Of a stretch of 64,000 bases of DNA, positions 22,452 to 34,970 are shown one piece after another; positions within the stretch are counted from its first letter, which is position 1; the number at the start of each line of letters is the position of its first letter. The stretch comes from Boswellia sacra. Lineage: Eukaryota > Streptophyta > Magnoliopsida > Sapindales > Burseraceae. The stretch is from NCBI GenBank assembly GCA_013180625.2, contig SNVD02009122.1, forward strand, positions 277,001-341,000, read 5' to 3'. The position numbers and the translations under genes are program-made. Below the pieces are notes generated by a model. It saw nothing but the letters and a program-made list of their open reading frames with translations. It was not told the origin of the DNA and made no database searches.

Positions 22452-23808
22452 TGACGACCAGGACTTCAAGAGGTGGCCCCCATGTGACACTTTGTGCCCT
22501 GTTCGGCCTCAAGAGGTGGCCCTCACGTGACACTTTGTGTCCGGTCGCCTAACAGTCCGGTATTGTCCACTCTGAGGCCCACCAATCCCGCACGGTTTTG
22601 TTCCTGTTAAGCCCCATAGGCCCCAGGACGCCTCCCCCACTCGAACCCAAGACCTCAAAGGTCATTGGCATTCGAAGTGGGTACCATTCGGGCAAGTTAC
22701 CTGAATGGCACTCACTTTGAACGCCAATGACCTTTGAGGTCTTGCGTTCGAGTGGGGGGAGGTGCCACACGGGTAAAAGAAGGTGTCCTATAAGGTCCTG
22801 CTCCCCGATGTAGACAAAACTGTGAGGGACCAGTGGGCCCCAGAGCGGACAATACCGGACTGTGTACGGTCGGACACAAAGTGCCACGTGGGAGCCACCT
22901 CTTAAAGGCGAAAGGGCCACAAAGTGTCACACAGGGGCCACCTCTTGAAGTCTGGGTCGTTACATTCAGTGCTTATCTCATCTATCTCACAAGTGATCGT
23001 GTCCATAGGCTCATCCATGACACTTTTTTCGGGCATCATTTCCCTATCTTCAACTAATTCAATGTACTCTTCACCGCTGAAAGATATTCCTACACCAAAC
23101 TCAAACTCAAATGTGCAACCAAAATGACTAAAATAATTGCATTCTGAACAATGGTAAAATCCATGGTCAGTAATAAATTCTTCATTGCAAATGCCACAAA
23201 TTTGTTTCTCAGATTCATTTGCATAAAGGAAAAATGTATAGCTGAGCTGGTGCTCATGTTCTGTTATCTCCATGATTGGTTAACCTAGCAAATCATAACA
23301 GTCGGATTGAACAATAAGTTGGTACATGGTACAAAGGTAAGCCCAGCGATCAAACGAGCCATCATAGCCACAACCATTGCAAATGTATGACATTTTGGAC
23401 TCCATCAATAGCATAAACCGGTGTGCTTGCTTATCTTTAGATTCATTAATGATGCAAGGAAGCAAAGGACATTTGCTATCAAGCTTGAAGTTGCAAAAAG
23501 AACAACGGTAAACAAAACTTCGACAGATATTGCCACAGGAATGACACATACACGAAAAATTATCAGAATCTGATGTTGGATTTTCATGGAGGATAAGACG
23601 GTGTTTGCGGTGAAAAGTATGCTTAATCTGGCATGAAAGCTTAGCAAATGACTAATGGAGAAAGAAAGTGACATTGGATGCAACTGTAGCATGGACCAAG
23701 TACTACTAGTTCCTTGCAGCCAAAGCAAGATACTACATGGCTAGCTTCATTTTCCTAGTCTTCTTGGAAGATCAGGGTGTGCTTTTGGCTGAAATGTTGA
23801 AGCTCGAT

Positions 23809-24862
23809 CTGTTCAGATCTAACAAACACACACCAGAGAGATTTGAAGTATTGAGGACTGTGATATCATGATTCATGCAATGCTCGGTATATATAGCAAT
23901 CTGAAGTAGGAAAAAATGAAATGATGCATGTCTATGATACTTAATCCTTAATGCTTGATTAAACAATGAACAATGAAAAACTTTAGTGCCTAGGAAGTCT
24001 CTGACTAAATTAGCTAGCTAGGGCCACCAGACAAGTTGACTCTTTTCATAATGCTACAAATCTACCTAACATAATTTTATATGAAATGTTACAGAGCATA
24101 TGATTTTAAAAAATAATTATGTCTTATAGTTATTATAGGTCTTTAGTATATTATGGTTATCTCATCACATGGTACACATCTTTAATTCCCGTAGCAGCTC
24201 TGCATACATTCAATAACCAGAAGTCGGTAACAATAATATTGAAAACTTTAGTGTCGAGGAAGTTTCTGACTAAATTAGCTAGCAATTTTTTACGGCCACC
24301 ATAAATTATGACTTTTATTTGTTGCACTTGGCTGCTTGCGTATCATAATCTCATATTCATTTACTTGTTCGACACTCATTAAATATCATTGATTATGTTT
24401 GTTTATAAATTTTTTGTTCTTATTTTCAGAAGGATATATGTAATGTCTAAAGTAAAAATATGTAATTGGTATTAAATTTTGAAAAGGATATATGATTGAT
24501 TTTGAATTTGAAAAGATAAGGAAAAATATGCAATACAAAAAACAACATTAATTTGTAAAAAGATATAGGCTAGTCTTCCAAAACTTGATCTTTGCTATAG
24601 CTTATATTGCACACTACAAATTGCGGCCTATAAAACAGGATCCTCTTTCCAGTTCTCCACTCATTCCAAGAAATTGAACTGCACTTTCTTTCAGAGCAAA
24701 TTCAGCAGAATCATATCAAATATAAACATTAATGTCTGTGTATAGTAAAATACTTAAAAACCTAGAAGAACTTAGATCACAAGAACATCTTAATTTCATG
24801 TTATTAAATGATCAATAAAAGCATGAGATATAATATCTTAACCACACATTGAAGATATTTAT
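23809..24862. other. 5' flank of the DC1 pseudogene; no gene
   Basis: Contains a short near-duplication: ~55 bases at 23971 (AAACTTTAGTGCCTAGGAAG and following) recur at ~24240 with a few changes. The rest is AT-rich without coding signal. The last five bases before 24863 (TTTAT) are one half of a TSD. Confidence 0.55.
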
Positions 24863-25332
24863 TACGAAGTTGGTCTAATAAACTTCATGGATAAAGCAGT
24901 TTAAATTAGTTTCCATATCAGTTATAATGGGAGATTATTAGTAGTTATATGCAGTTATCATGATCTGCGATTACCAACAGTTTCTACAGCTATTTGTCCA
25001 ACAGTTTTTGTAGTTATCTATCGTGGCTTTTATAACTCATGTATTGAGTCTATGAAAGGTAGAACTTAGGTAGGGGACTCAAGAGGAGAAATTGTCACTG
25101 TTGGGTGAGTTCTCATGTGAGTGAGTGTTCATATGCATGAGTGTTGTCTTCTCTTTGGTATACAAAAATAACAAAGCTCTCAGTGTGTAAATGTAGGTCG
25201 AATTTGAACCGAACCACGTTAAACTTTGTATGTTTGGTTTTCCTTTGGTGCATTTTCAGATCATTTTTACTTGTTTGTTGACAAGAGTCGTTTCAACATT
25301 GGTGACAAACATTAATCTTCAAGGTCCTAATA
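24863..25332 (+). repeat. 5' LTR of the copia element (470 bp)
   Basis: Starts TACGAAG and ends CCTAATA where the 3' LTR has TGTGAAG and CCTAACA. The terminal TG and CA have therefore each become TA in this LTR. Confidence 0.88.
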
Positions 25333-25402
25333 AACTAGCATTAGAGCCAATACTGGGTAAGTTTCTTTTTGGGTAAATTCCTGCTTGATTTTTTTGTCAA
25401 AG

Positions 25403-26170
25403 ATGGGAATGAAATTTAAAGTTGAGAAGTTCACTGATTAGAATGATTTTGGCCTGTGGAAGATGAAGATGAAGGTTGTTTTGGTTAAAGAAGGTTTGGA
25501 TGTAACTTAGGATGGTGACAAAAAATTATTATAAACCATAAAACAGGGGAAAAATGAGATCTTCTAGAGAAAGCCTATAGTTCTTTAATTTTGGGTTTCG
25601 GTGACAACGTTTTGCGAGAGGGTAAAAAGGAAACAACAACAGTTGGGATATGGAAAATGCTTGAAGATCGGTACATGTTGGTGGCAGCTTCAAATAAAAT
25701 CTACTTGAAGCAGAGATTATTTGGTTTCAACGTGGATGAGAGTAAGATGCTCAGTGATAATGTAGATGAATTTAGGAAACTGATTCAAGACTTGGAAAGT
25801 TTATCAGTTATGGTTAGTAATGAAGATCAGGATGTGATTTTTCTAAATTCCCTATCGAAGTCCATGGAGAATTTTGTTGATTCTTTGAAGTATGGTAGAC
25901 AAACTCTGAAGTTTGAAAAGGTTTTGATAGTTGTAACTGTAAAGCATGTTAAAATAAGGTTTGATTCAAAGGGTCATTTTGAAGCAAAAGTTATATTAGC
26001 AAGAGGAAGATCTAACAAGAAGGACTGTGATAAGAATCATGACAAATCTCAGTCAATATTCAGGAAGAAGTTAAGAAGAAATTGTCCAAAAAGGAAGGAT
26101 AAAAGGAAGAAAAAAGACTACTCAATAGTGATATTGTTGTGGCTTCGGAGGATAGTTATGTAAGTGTCAA
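25403..26170 (+). pseudogene. Copia gag (UBN2 type), broken
   Basis: MGMKFKVEKFTD, then a stop, then NDFGLWKMKMKVVL mark the family's N-terminus. The main frame 25591-26163 contains IWKMLEDRYM and LKQRLFGFNVDES, typical of copia UBN2-type gag, and a basic tail where the zinc knuckle should be. The knuckle cysteines are not recognisable. Stops at ~25438, 25508 and 25532 precede the main frame. Confidence 0.85.
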
Positions 26171-28350
26171 TGTTCTCACAGTTGTGACTGAAAACTAAGT
26201 TCTTGGTTCTGATTGGAGTGTTCATATGACACCTAATAGACTTTGGTTTGCTAATACAAGTCTATTGATGATGTGAAAATCTTGAGAAATAATAATGCTT
26301 ATAAGGAAGCAGGAGTTGATTTTGTCAAGATCAAGATGACAGATGGCATAATAAGGCCCTTAATAGAGGTTAGACATGTTTTTGTTTTTTGAAAAGATAT
26401 TTAATTACTTTGGGCACACTAGATGCTAGAGGGTGCCAGGTTAAAGCTGAGAATGTCGTCTAGAAGGTGTTAAAAGGGCCATTGGTTGTAATAAAAGGAA
26501 TAAGGATCAACGACTTATATTTCTTGTTAGGTTGAACATTGGCTGTTATAGGTGATGTAAAGTTTGAGATGAGGGTCAAACTTCAAGAATATGGCATTTA
26601 AGGCTCAAGCATGTTAATGAGAAGGAAATGTTTGAGATATGCAAAGAAAGTCTGCTATAAGGTTTTAAGCATTGGAAGGCTTTGATGAAAACTCAATTAG
26701 GATGGTCAGTCAAGTGGATGAGAATAGATAAAGTATTGAGTATATTAATAGAAAGTTCAACGAATTTTGTAGGTACTGTAGCATAGCTGGTATAGTAAAG
26801 TAAATACCTCAGGAAAATAGTTAGGCTAAGCGAATGACCAAGGCCATTTTTAGAAAAGATGAGGTCTATGTTGGCATAAGCTAAACTTTTAAAAACGTGT
26901 TAGGCTGTGAGTTATTTGATAAATAGACATTCTTCATCAAGAATTGATTTTGAAACTCTAGGAGAAATGTGAAATGTTCCATTTGAGTTAGAAATGGTGC
27001 AAGCTGACAGTGGAGGTGAATCTATTAGTGACAATCGAGATGTCAAAGTTTCAAATACATCCAACGGTATATATATCAGTTTGAGATGGAGTAAGCTAAT
27101 GTTGTAGGTGCCAATATAGAAGGTGAAAATACTGGTGATCTACAGGTGAAGGTAGGGACTGTAAGCTAACTTGAGACCAATTGAGGAGAGACATGGTCGT
27201 TTCCTTGGTTTGGTTATGCAGATTTGGTGAGTTATGTGTTAAAGCTGTAGTAGAAATTTAGGAACATGAACCAACGTTATTTGTAGGTGTATATTCTGTA
27301 AGGAAAGAGATAACTGTTAGGCTACAATAAGAGGGGTTTGAAAATACTCAAGGAGAAAACATAGTGTTTTGCATGGTAAGGTGGGAGAAAGGATTTTGGT
27401 GGAGTAGCCAGATAAATTTGAAGAACCTAGGAGGAGCATCTGGTGAGAAAATCCTTATTTTGGTTAAGACAGTCAGTCACCATGGCAATGTTACAGATGA
27501 TTTGACAACTTTATGTTGGGACATACCTATAAGAAGAAGGAATGACTGTTGTGTTAGTGTAAGTCTACATGAATTTTGCATGATTTACTTATTATTATGG
27601 TGATGGTATGTGAATAGCTTGTAAATTCATGGATGAGATAGATAAGTTGGAGTTGTTGCTAAAGTAGTGAATTTTGAAATCAAGAATTTATAGGTTGCTA
27701 AAAGGATTCTTGGCATGGAAAGATAAGGAAACAAAGGTTTGTCATTTTTTGTTATTTCTTTCTCAACAGAGTATATCAAGAGGGTGCTTAGAAAATTTAA
27801 GAAGGTTGTTGCAGAGCCTGTAAGCACACCTTTGGCCTTATATTTCAAATTATCAATTGATTTGGTACCAAGGTTAGATGATTGAAGAAACTACATAGTG
27901 GCTAGAACTTATGAGAATTTAGTGGGGAGCCTTAGATATGCTATGGTTTATAGCAGGCTTGACATAGCATATGGAGTAGGTTTAGTCAATAGGTTTATGG
28001 CTAACTGGGATGCAATCATGAGAAATATAACAAAGTTTAGGCTTGAGTTTGAGAAGTCAAGTGACAAGGAAGATGATATCATGGGGCTTGTAAACTTTGA
28101 TTTTGCTGGGGACTTGGACAAGAGAAGATTATTTACAGGTTATGTGTTCAACATTAACGGCAATATTTTTAGTTGGATGGCTATTATGACAGAATCTAGT
28201 AGTTAAGGGAACAATAATAGTCAACAAAGTGGTGATAAAGGATATCTCATGTGACATGACTATCAAGGTTGTCACTGGAGCAAAGTTCAAGTTCAACTTG
28301 GACTTGATCAAGGATATGATGTTGCCTCGATAGTGAGGCAATCATGGCGG
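26171..28350 (+). pseudogene. Copia pol remnants (protease trace to RNase H)
   Basis: At ~26200 LGSDWSVHMTPNRLWF is the remnant of the protease DSGCSxHMTPNR motif. Most of the next 1.6 kb is unreadable in any frame. The frame 27898-28206 shows the end of RT and the start of RNase H: LVGSLRYAMVYSRLDIAYGV, then DFAGDLDKRRLFTGYVF. A purine-rich CCAAGGTGGAG at ~28370 is the likely polypurine tract. Confidence 0.82.
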
Positions 28351-28383
28351 AGAGCTGATGTTTTTTGTGCCAAGGTGGAGTTT

Positions 28384-28859
28384 TGTGAAGCTAGTTCAAT
28401 AAACTTCACAAATAGAGCAGTTAAATCAGTTCCCATATCAGTTATAACGGAAGGTTATTAGTAGTTATATGCAGTTATCATGATTTGCAGTTACCAATAG
28501 TTTCTATAGCTATTTGTCTGGCATTTTCTATAGTTATCTATTATGGATTTTATTATAGACGTATTGAGTTTATGAAAGGTAGAAGTCAGGTAGGGGACTC
28601 AATTGGAGAAATTGTAACTATTGAGTGAGTTCTCATGTAAGGGTGTGTTCACATCTATGAGTGTTGTCTTCTTTTTGGTGTATGGAAATAACAAAGCTCT
28701 TAGTGTGTAGATATAGGTCGAATTTGGACCAAACCACATTAAACTTTGTATGTTCTGTTGTTTGTTTTTCCTTTGGTGTATGTTCATATCATTGTTACGT
28801 GCTTGCTTATAGGAGTTGTTTTAACATTGGTAATAGACATTAATCTTCACATCCTAACA
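28384..28859 (+). repeat. 3' LTR of the copia element (476 bp)
   Basis: Aligns with 24863-25332 throughout (for example CAGTTATAACGGAAGGTTATT against CAGTTATAATGGGAGATTATT). Keeps terminal TG and CA. Confidence 0.9.
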
Positions 28860-29107
28860 TTTATTATGTTTAATGTCTCTTTTCTTTTATTTTTTTTATT
28901 AATCGTTAAATATATTATTAAATTTTACTAAAATGAAAATCATTTTAGGATTAGAATTCTGATCCTTTTAAGGGTTTACACCCCACTAGGGCATTGTCTT
29001 AGATGACATTCATTATGATGATGAAACATGTGACATTTATTGTATATTTTAACGTTTGGGATGAAGTTGTTCCCACCGTGTCGATTGTGATTGTAAAACC
29101 CCAAATC
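28860..29107. other. Flank between copia and gypsy elements
   Basis: Begins with the TTTAT duplication. No gene or further element recognised. Confidence 0.5.
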
Positions 29108-30389
29108 TGGCACGCGGTATAAGTGTTATGCAAAATTCGCAAGTGCACAAAATCATAATAAGTAATATAATGATGAATGAGTATCGTCCCATAAGGATTG
29201 GTTATTAACTACAAAACTTAATCTAACTATGATTTATTTCAGCAATAAAATTTTAATAGCAAATTTAAAAGAATTGACTTATTAAATAACTGGATTAAAA
29301 CTAAATACTAAAAAAGTAAATAATATTTAAGTAAATTAAGAAGAACCTAATGAATGAAGATCTAGGGTGTTAGGTTTCACCTAAGTTATCTACTCTATTA
29401 TTTTAGTCCAATTTAATCAATGTTTATCCACTTCTTGAGGACCAATTTTACTAAAGTATTTGTTATTCTTTCTCGAGCAATAACAATATATGATTATAGA
29501 GAGAATCACATCCATGTCTCATCTAACAACCTATAAATATCCATTAAGCATAATAAATCATATACAGTTGCACAAATAACAATTATACCCCTATCTCATG
29601 TAATTTATGACAAATTAATCAATGACTAATATAAATCAACTTCTCAGTCTAATTTATATCACAGTTTATGCAATAGTTGGCCAGATTATCGCAAACATTA
29701 ATCATATGATTAATTCACTCAACAAGGACTGAATAAACATCAATATATTGAATTAAAATAATTGAGTATCAAACTTGGCTAAATCCTAACCCTAAAAAAA
29801 GAAATTTAGTTCATAATATAAAAAGGAATAACCCAAAATCAAATTGAAACCATTTGAGTACAAAGTGGGAAGAAAGAACTAGAAATTTTAAAGATTCCTT
29901 GAAGATTCAATCTTGATTTGTGCCTCCAATAGTTGTAGTCCGATTTCTTTCCCTCTAAAGCACCTCTAATGACTTCTCTCTCCCCTAGAAAAGACCTAAA
30001 ATTCACCTATTTATACTCTATATGAAAAGAGATAAGAATCCTAGTTGAAATAGAATTTCTAAAATTTTCTAGATTTGAACTTGTGCAAACGCACGGCTGA
30101 GGTTGCACAGAAGCTCAATGTCTTTGACTTTTAATCTGCTTTGTTGGAACTTACATCGTTGTGCCACCCATCTTGTGCTAGAGCGCAACTTCACTGATTC
30201 TGAAATCTTGAAATTTTCCACTTTAAGCGTTTTAACTCCTATTTTTGTTGTGCTTTCTCAAAAATCAGATTTGATTTTCTAAAATCTACAATTGAACTAA
30301 TCAACACAGTATTTTCCACTATTTTTACCCAAAAACTAATCAAAATTAAATTTAAAATTATTAAATTAGTTAATAAAATTCAACTAACA
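29108..30389 (-). repeat. 3' LTR of gypsy element A (~1.28 kb)
   Basis: On the minus strand it starts TGTTAGTTGAATTTTATT immediately after AAGTTTGGGGGTACT (30390-30404), a convincing polypurine tract. The other end is placed at the TGGCACGCGG at 29108, with uncertainty of some tens of bases. The phrase GAGTATCGTCCCATAAGGATTG inside is the kind seen in Athila-like LTRs. Confidence 0.68.
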
Positions 30390-32084
30390 AGTACCCCCAA
30401 ACTTAATATTTTAAAAGTCCTCAAGCAAAACAAGAGATAAAATCAATCAACAAAATTTTAAATAAAAGAAAGCAAACATTGTTGATTCAAAAGTTATTCG
30501 TTCAAATCTGAACTTGCACTTAACACTGCAATTAGCCTTAAAAATTGCATCATTTATCACTAAAAAGAAATTTCAAACTTGCAATTCATCCAAGATCTCT
30601 ACACTTAAAATCGGTCAAGTCAATTTCCAATTCCTCAAGTGTATATGTGATTAGTCATTCTCAAATCATTGATTGTAATTCAAATGAGATTATGCAACAA
30701 AATGAATCAAATCATTTTTTTTTTAGGTTTTGCAAGAAAATTGAGATTCCATAAGCTTGCTAATCATGCTACTCTCTACTAATGTAAACAAACTCAATAC
30801 CAAAGATCAAGTAGGACTTTACAAGGCTTGTAATGTATGGCTAGAGTAATAACAGTATGGAAACAGTCAATTTTTTTTTTCAATTCAATTTACTTATAAA
30901 GCATATAAAAATCTCTCAAAACATCATAAAAAAAAATTTCAACCCTTATCAATCAATTTTTACATTACAACTCCATCCAACTTCAACTGAACTCACTTCC
31001 GCTTTTTGTGTTGCAATGACCACTCATCGATATTGCAATTGCACTCAGAACACCATATTCTAAGTTCTTTTGATTGATTGCAAGACTATCTTTGTCTGTT
31101 TCTTTTTTTTTTTTCTCGAATTGGATAGTGTAATGTTGATTCCCTTAAGCTTTTTTTTTTTTTTTTTAGTTTGTGTAACAAGTTTTCAGCTAGTAACTCC
31201 CAAGCCAGTTGACTTTGGGGTACTGGATGTTGAGACATACCTAAGAGCTTACTTGTTTAAATCAAAAAGGTTACGAAACGAACTTATCCACATTTTCTTT
31301 TCTTTTTCTTTGAATAAAGAGAGAATAATACAAAGAACTGAAATTTCAAAAAATGCATATCCAACTTTATAAAATACTATGAATACACCTCCTATCCTCC
31401 CTTATGCACCCTTATTAATGCAAAACAACAAAATTTTTGAAAGATTTACATGTTTATGAGCAAGGGGCATTGTTTAGATATATTCCATATGTGGCTAGGA
31501 TAAATTTCTGAGTTGATAAAAAAAATGGCTTTATTCGACTCAAACGGGACAATCAGGGGTCAATTTAAATCATGGGTTAGCTTTAAAAGGCTCAAATGAT
31601 CCAAAAATAACCTAAATCATTTCCCTAGTTTTGAGTTGTCTATGATTTCGCCTCAAGCAACAATCAAGCAAGTTCTAGGATCTTTTTAAAGTCTAACAAA
31701 GCATTACATAAGCTTTCTTTAAATCAACAATCAGTTTTAATGGTCATGACTTAATGTGCTCAAATGGCGTTCAAGGAATTGAAAATAAGACATAGATATC
31801 AATGGAATCAAACCCAAAGATTGCATGCAAAATTTTTCAATTTCTAATAGTTATACATGTTAAACAATCACCATCCTATCATTGGCCATCACAGTTCAAG
31901 CAAGAAAAAAAAATTTTTGAATTAAAATTAATCATATACAAAACAAACGTAAAAACAAACAATCACTAACTAAAAAAGCTAAAGCAAAATAATGCACCCC
32001 CAAACTTGAGAAGCATAATGCCCTCAATGTGCACAAAAAACAAAGAAATAAAGAAAAAGGGAAATAAGAAAACTTTTCTAAAAA
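30390..32084 (-). other. Gypsy A non-coding region between post-pol ORF and LTR
   Basis: Contains the polypurine tract (30390-30404) and a second such motif near 31993 (minus: CTCAAGTTTGGGGGTGC) preceded by CATTGAGGGCATTATG. The same pair of motifs and a shared block (31190-31275 against 39005-39080 and 39175-39255) occur in element B. No gene. Confidence 0.65.
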
Positions 32085-33325
32085 CTCAATAGTTAGTTGG
32101 ATCCTGATCATCTTGAAGGTTGTCCCCTAAAACGTCACCTAGGTCAGCACCAAGATCATCATGGGCACCAGTGTAGATAAAATCATCCTCCTTAGTAGCC
32201 TCCTCCTCTTTGTCTATCGTCGGGCCTAAAAAAGCTCCTCAGTAGGCTGTCGCTTATCCTCAACAAAAAGTATGGGAGGTGGAAATAAGTCGAAAGAGGC
32301 CCCTGATTGATAAAAAACTGCTGAAATGCTTGTTGGATCGCCATCATGTAAGTAGCCACTTGCTTGATATAAGCGACATCCTGTCGAACCGCAGCGAGCT
32401 CGTGTCTAGTCTCCTGAAGCTCAAGGTCAAATCGGTCCATCCATTGAGAAGCGATCAAAGGATAAAAAGGAGGCGGTGGCTATTACTGGGGTTGCTGTCT
32501 CAAGTTAGGATTCATTCTTACCCGCTTAAGTGTCTGAAGAAATCATATATCAATGATAGGCCAAGGGGGCAATCTCTTCTCAGCTGCATCAATGACCACA
32601 CCGACGGCTCAACAAAAAGAGGTAACAAGAGATGGATGCAAGAGTCCTCCAGTGGTCTTGGCTTGAATGCAATGAATGATGTTGTCTATGATTAACTGGC
32701 CTACATTAATTAACATTCCATGCTTTAATACATACAAAAGAGTGGCCCTCTCATTTGAAACTTCTCCATGATGTGTTAGGTAACATCTTAGGACAAATAA
32801 AAAAGTTCAATGCTCGTAACTTAACTCACATGACAGATGTCAGAAACATACTAGCCTCCCCTAGATTAGATCGGGAAGAACCCCATTGAGTGTCCGTTAG
32901 AGTGAGATAGGAGGGGATGTCATCAAAGTTTGGATTCTGCTTTACCGGTAGTAATCATATTCACCAATATCTCACAACTTGTAATCTCGATTAATGACAG
33001 AAGCACTGAAAAAGACTTGCTTTCCACACACATACACATTGTATCCTGACCTCACTTTAGCATTGGCGTAGAACTCTCAGACTACTGTACAATAGCATGG
33101 TCAGGTTGTGCCATAAATGTCTGGCATGTATCCTTCCTAACGTGATCTATAATGCAGCATTATTAATGTCAATTCCTCTCTCCCAAAGACAGCTCTTGGC
33201 TAGAACAGTAGTTTGATAATGAGCTACAGTATCGATGCTTTTGAAAACATGTTGCCAAATGAATAAGGAGGAGTTAATGTGGATGCTACTGTGGTTTTGG
33301 AAGCCTTTTGTTTTTTAGGTGCCAT
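32085..33325 (-). pseudogene. Post-pol accessory ORF of gypsy A (plant transposon protein domain), broken
   Basis: Starts MAPKKQKASKTTV at 33325 and ends DDQDPTNY-stop at 32085-32087. Between them the signature VYVCGKQVFFSASVIN (with EFYANAKVRSG before it) identifies the putative plant transposon protein family. A coiled-coil-like C-terminal part (RHELAAVRQDVAYIKQVATY) precedes an acidic tail. At least ten stops interrupt it, plus a frame change near 32280. Function unknown. An envelope role is a common guess and is not supported by any visible membrane segment. Confidence 0.78.
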
Positions 33326-34970
33326 AGACCTGCACGCCATTCAAATAAAACACTCTTAAATGTTTAAATTCTGTTTACATCCAACACGATTTTTTTGCTT
33401 TTCTCCCAAATTATATTTGCAAAAGTAAAAATCGTTTTTGTACTAAAAAACCAATATTAAGCCTGACCAAAAACATATAACAAACACAATCTTCTAAAAT
33501 AAATGGCTCATGAGCAAATAAATGATATGCAAGACAAATATTTTTAATGATATATGCATGTTGAATCTGTAATGCACGATAAAGCAGTAGCTTGAAAGCC
33601 ATTTGAAAATGTATGAATTGTAAAGGAAAGAATCAATTGGCAATATTTAGATACATCAGATCAACCAACTATCTTGACATGCTAAAAGGATCATAACCAT
33701 TAGAATGCCCAAGATTCTTTAAAGGTAAATGCCAATAAGACAAAATCACATCAGCCTAACTCCTAAACTAAATTGGATAACAAGATGTGCAACAATGGCA
33801 AATATGACTTAATTAGCATGTGTCTCAAACATCATTACAATGGAATAGCCCTTAACCCTTAAAAAGCATTTACCTTGAGAAAAATATTACCTTGTTCAGT
33901 AATCAAGTTTAAATTTTAACCAAGAGCTATCCATCAAAATATGTCATGCACTTTTTTGAAAAAAAAACACTAATAATCCTGAGGATTTAGTAAGTCATCT
34001 AACCTTACATATGCACATAATGCATCCACATGTCAAATTACCTTGAACACTAGATCAATCACAACTTTAAAGAGTGAAAGAAGTTATGTCAGATCCATGG
34101 AAGCATAAATTAGTCATAAGAGAAATGATGCCCCAAGAAAAAAATTGCATTTATCAAGTTTACAGAAGTAGCAACAAAGAATTCAACCATCCAAAATCAA
34201 TGCAAAAAAAAAATTCAAACTCACATAAATAGAGATCAAATAGCAACTTTAAAGCATTGACACTCCTAATAATATGCCATCCTCTATCCTCAAAACTCCA
34301 TAAATCAAATCTACCTATTACGGTAGCCACATCACTCTAATGTTGACCCAAAATTTCATATCAAATTTATGTAAACTAAAGCAATGTGAATAATGAAAAA
34401 GTAAAATGGATTCAAAAGCGATGATAGGATGTAACTTACCTAAATCAAATAACGAATAGGGAGAGAATCGGAGAAAGAATGAGAAGAGTTTCTTGGTGAG
34501 ATTAGGAGAGAAGAATGAAAGAAACTAAGTGGAGGAGGCAATGAAGGATGTGAGGAAAGTGAATGCAAATGCAAATGGGCTTGCCTTGGTCTTCGGAGGT
34601 GGTGGCATCGCAGAAAGAGTGATAGAGCTAAAGTGATTTTGAAAAAAGAGTGACAGAGCAGATTTTTTTTTTCTAAAAATTCGAATTTGCGCAAGAGCAC
34701 AAGTTGAACCATGCAGAAGCACAATATTAGCCCCAATTTAATTTTGCCTTAATTTTGTTGCGTAGAAGTGTAAGGTCTCCGGGTAAAAAATGTTTAAATT
34801 TAGAAATTTGTTGGCACAAGTGCGTAACACCTTTGGGGCATAATTAAGTAGTCTAAATTCCTAGGATCATGGTTGCAAAATAGTGCAACCTATATGGCAC
34901 AAGGGCGCAAGGTTTCAAGAAAATTAAGTGCAGGCACACAACTTACCAACACAGGAGCGCGGATTTTTTT
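33326..34970 (-). other. Gypsy A spacer upstream of the post-pol ORF
   Basis: AT-rich internal DNA without readable domains. It probably carries the leader of the post-pol ORF. Frames near 34440-34736 show no family signature. Confidence 0.55.

Larger units (their letters stand above)
21590..22962. mobile_element. GC-rich composite TIR element of three tandem units inside the DC1 gene
   Basis: Ends are TAACGACCCGGACTTCAAG and its inverse CTTGAAGTCTGGGTCGTTA. Flanks repeat ATTCAGTG exactly (21582-21589 and 22964-22971), or nine bases with one mismatch, which fits a Mutator-type duplication. Inside are three head-to-tail units (21590-21896, 21919-22438 region ending 22428, and 22452-22962). 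Each has the same inverted ends, joined by small AT palindromes. No transposase frame. Units 2 and 3 have near-perfect ~55-bp inverted arms at their centres; unit 1 has lost one arm. Confidence 0.87.
20748..23808 (-). pseudogene. Multi-DC1-domain protein gene, broken and split by a transposon
   Basis: Read from 23808 downward: ELQHFSQKHTL with ATC where an ATG would be expected, then CFGCKELV (after a TAG), CMCHSCGNICRSFVYRCSFC, YICNGCGYDGSFDRW, CGICNEEFITDHGFYHC and EIDEISTE. There the element at 21590-22962 interrupts. The reading resumes as EYERLAMVIEHLSHK, HCDRCMLPIS, HFSHEHPLLF, then (after a frameshift) CFGCKERVLGQSCNC and CAKLPLKIKHPFH, SPFTCNACGEE, a TAA at 21024-21026, and CTLCQVKVHKSCI through YHCPDCPFVAHVSC to the stop at 20748. 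The repeated His/Cys units define DC1. Stops, frameshifts and the lost start mark a pseudogene that was damaged independently of the insertion. Confidence 0.9.
24863..28859 (+). mobile_element. Degenerate Tork/Tnt1-like Ty1/copia retrotransposon with TSD
   Basis: Two similar LTRs (24863-25332 and 28384-28859) enclose ~3 kb with gag, a protease trace and the RT/RNase H end. TTTAT stands on both sides (24858-24862 and 28860-28864). At 4.0 kb it is shorter than an intact copia element. Most of integrase and RT is deleted or unreadable. Confidence 0.92.

Noticed and set aside
21858..22930. Frames inside the composite TIR element
   Set aside because: They traverse inverted repeats and recur identically in both orientations. 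No family match.
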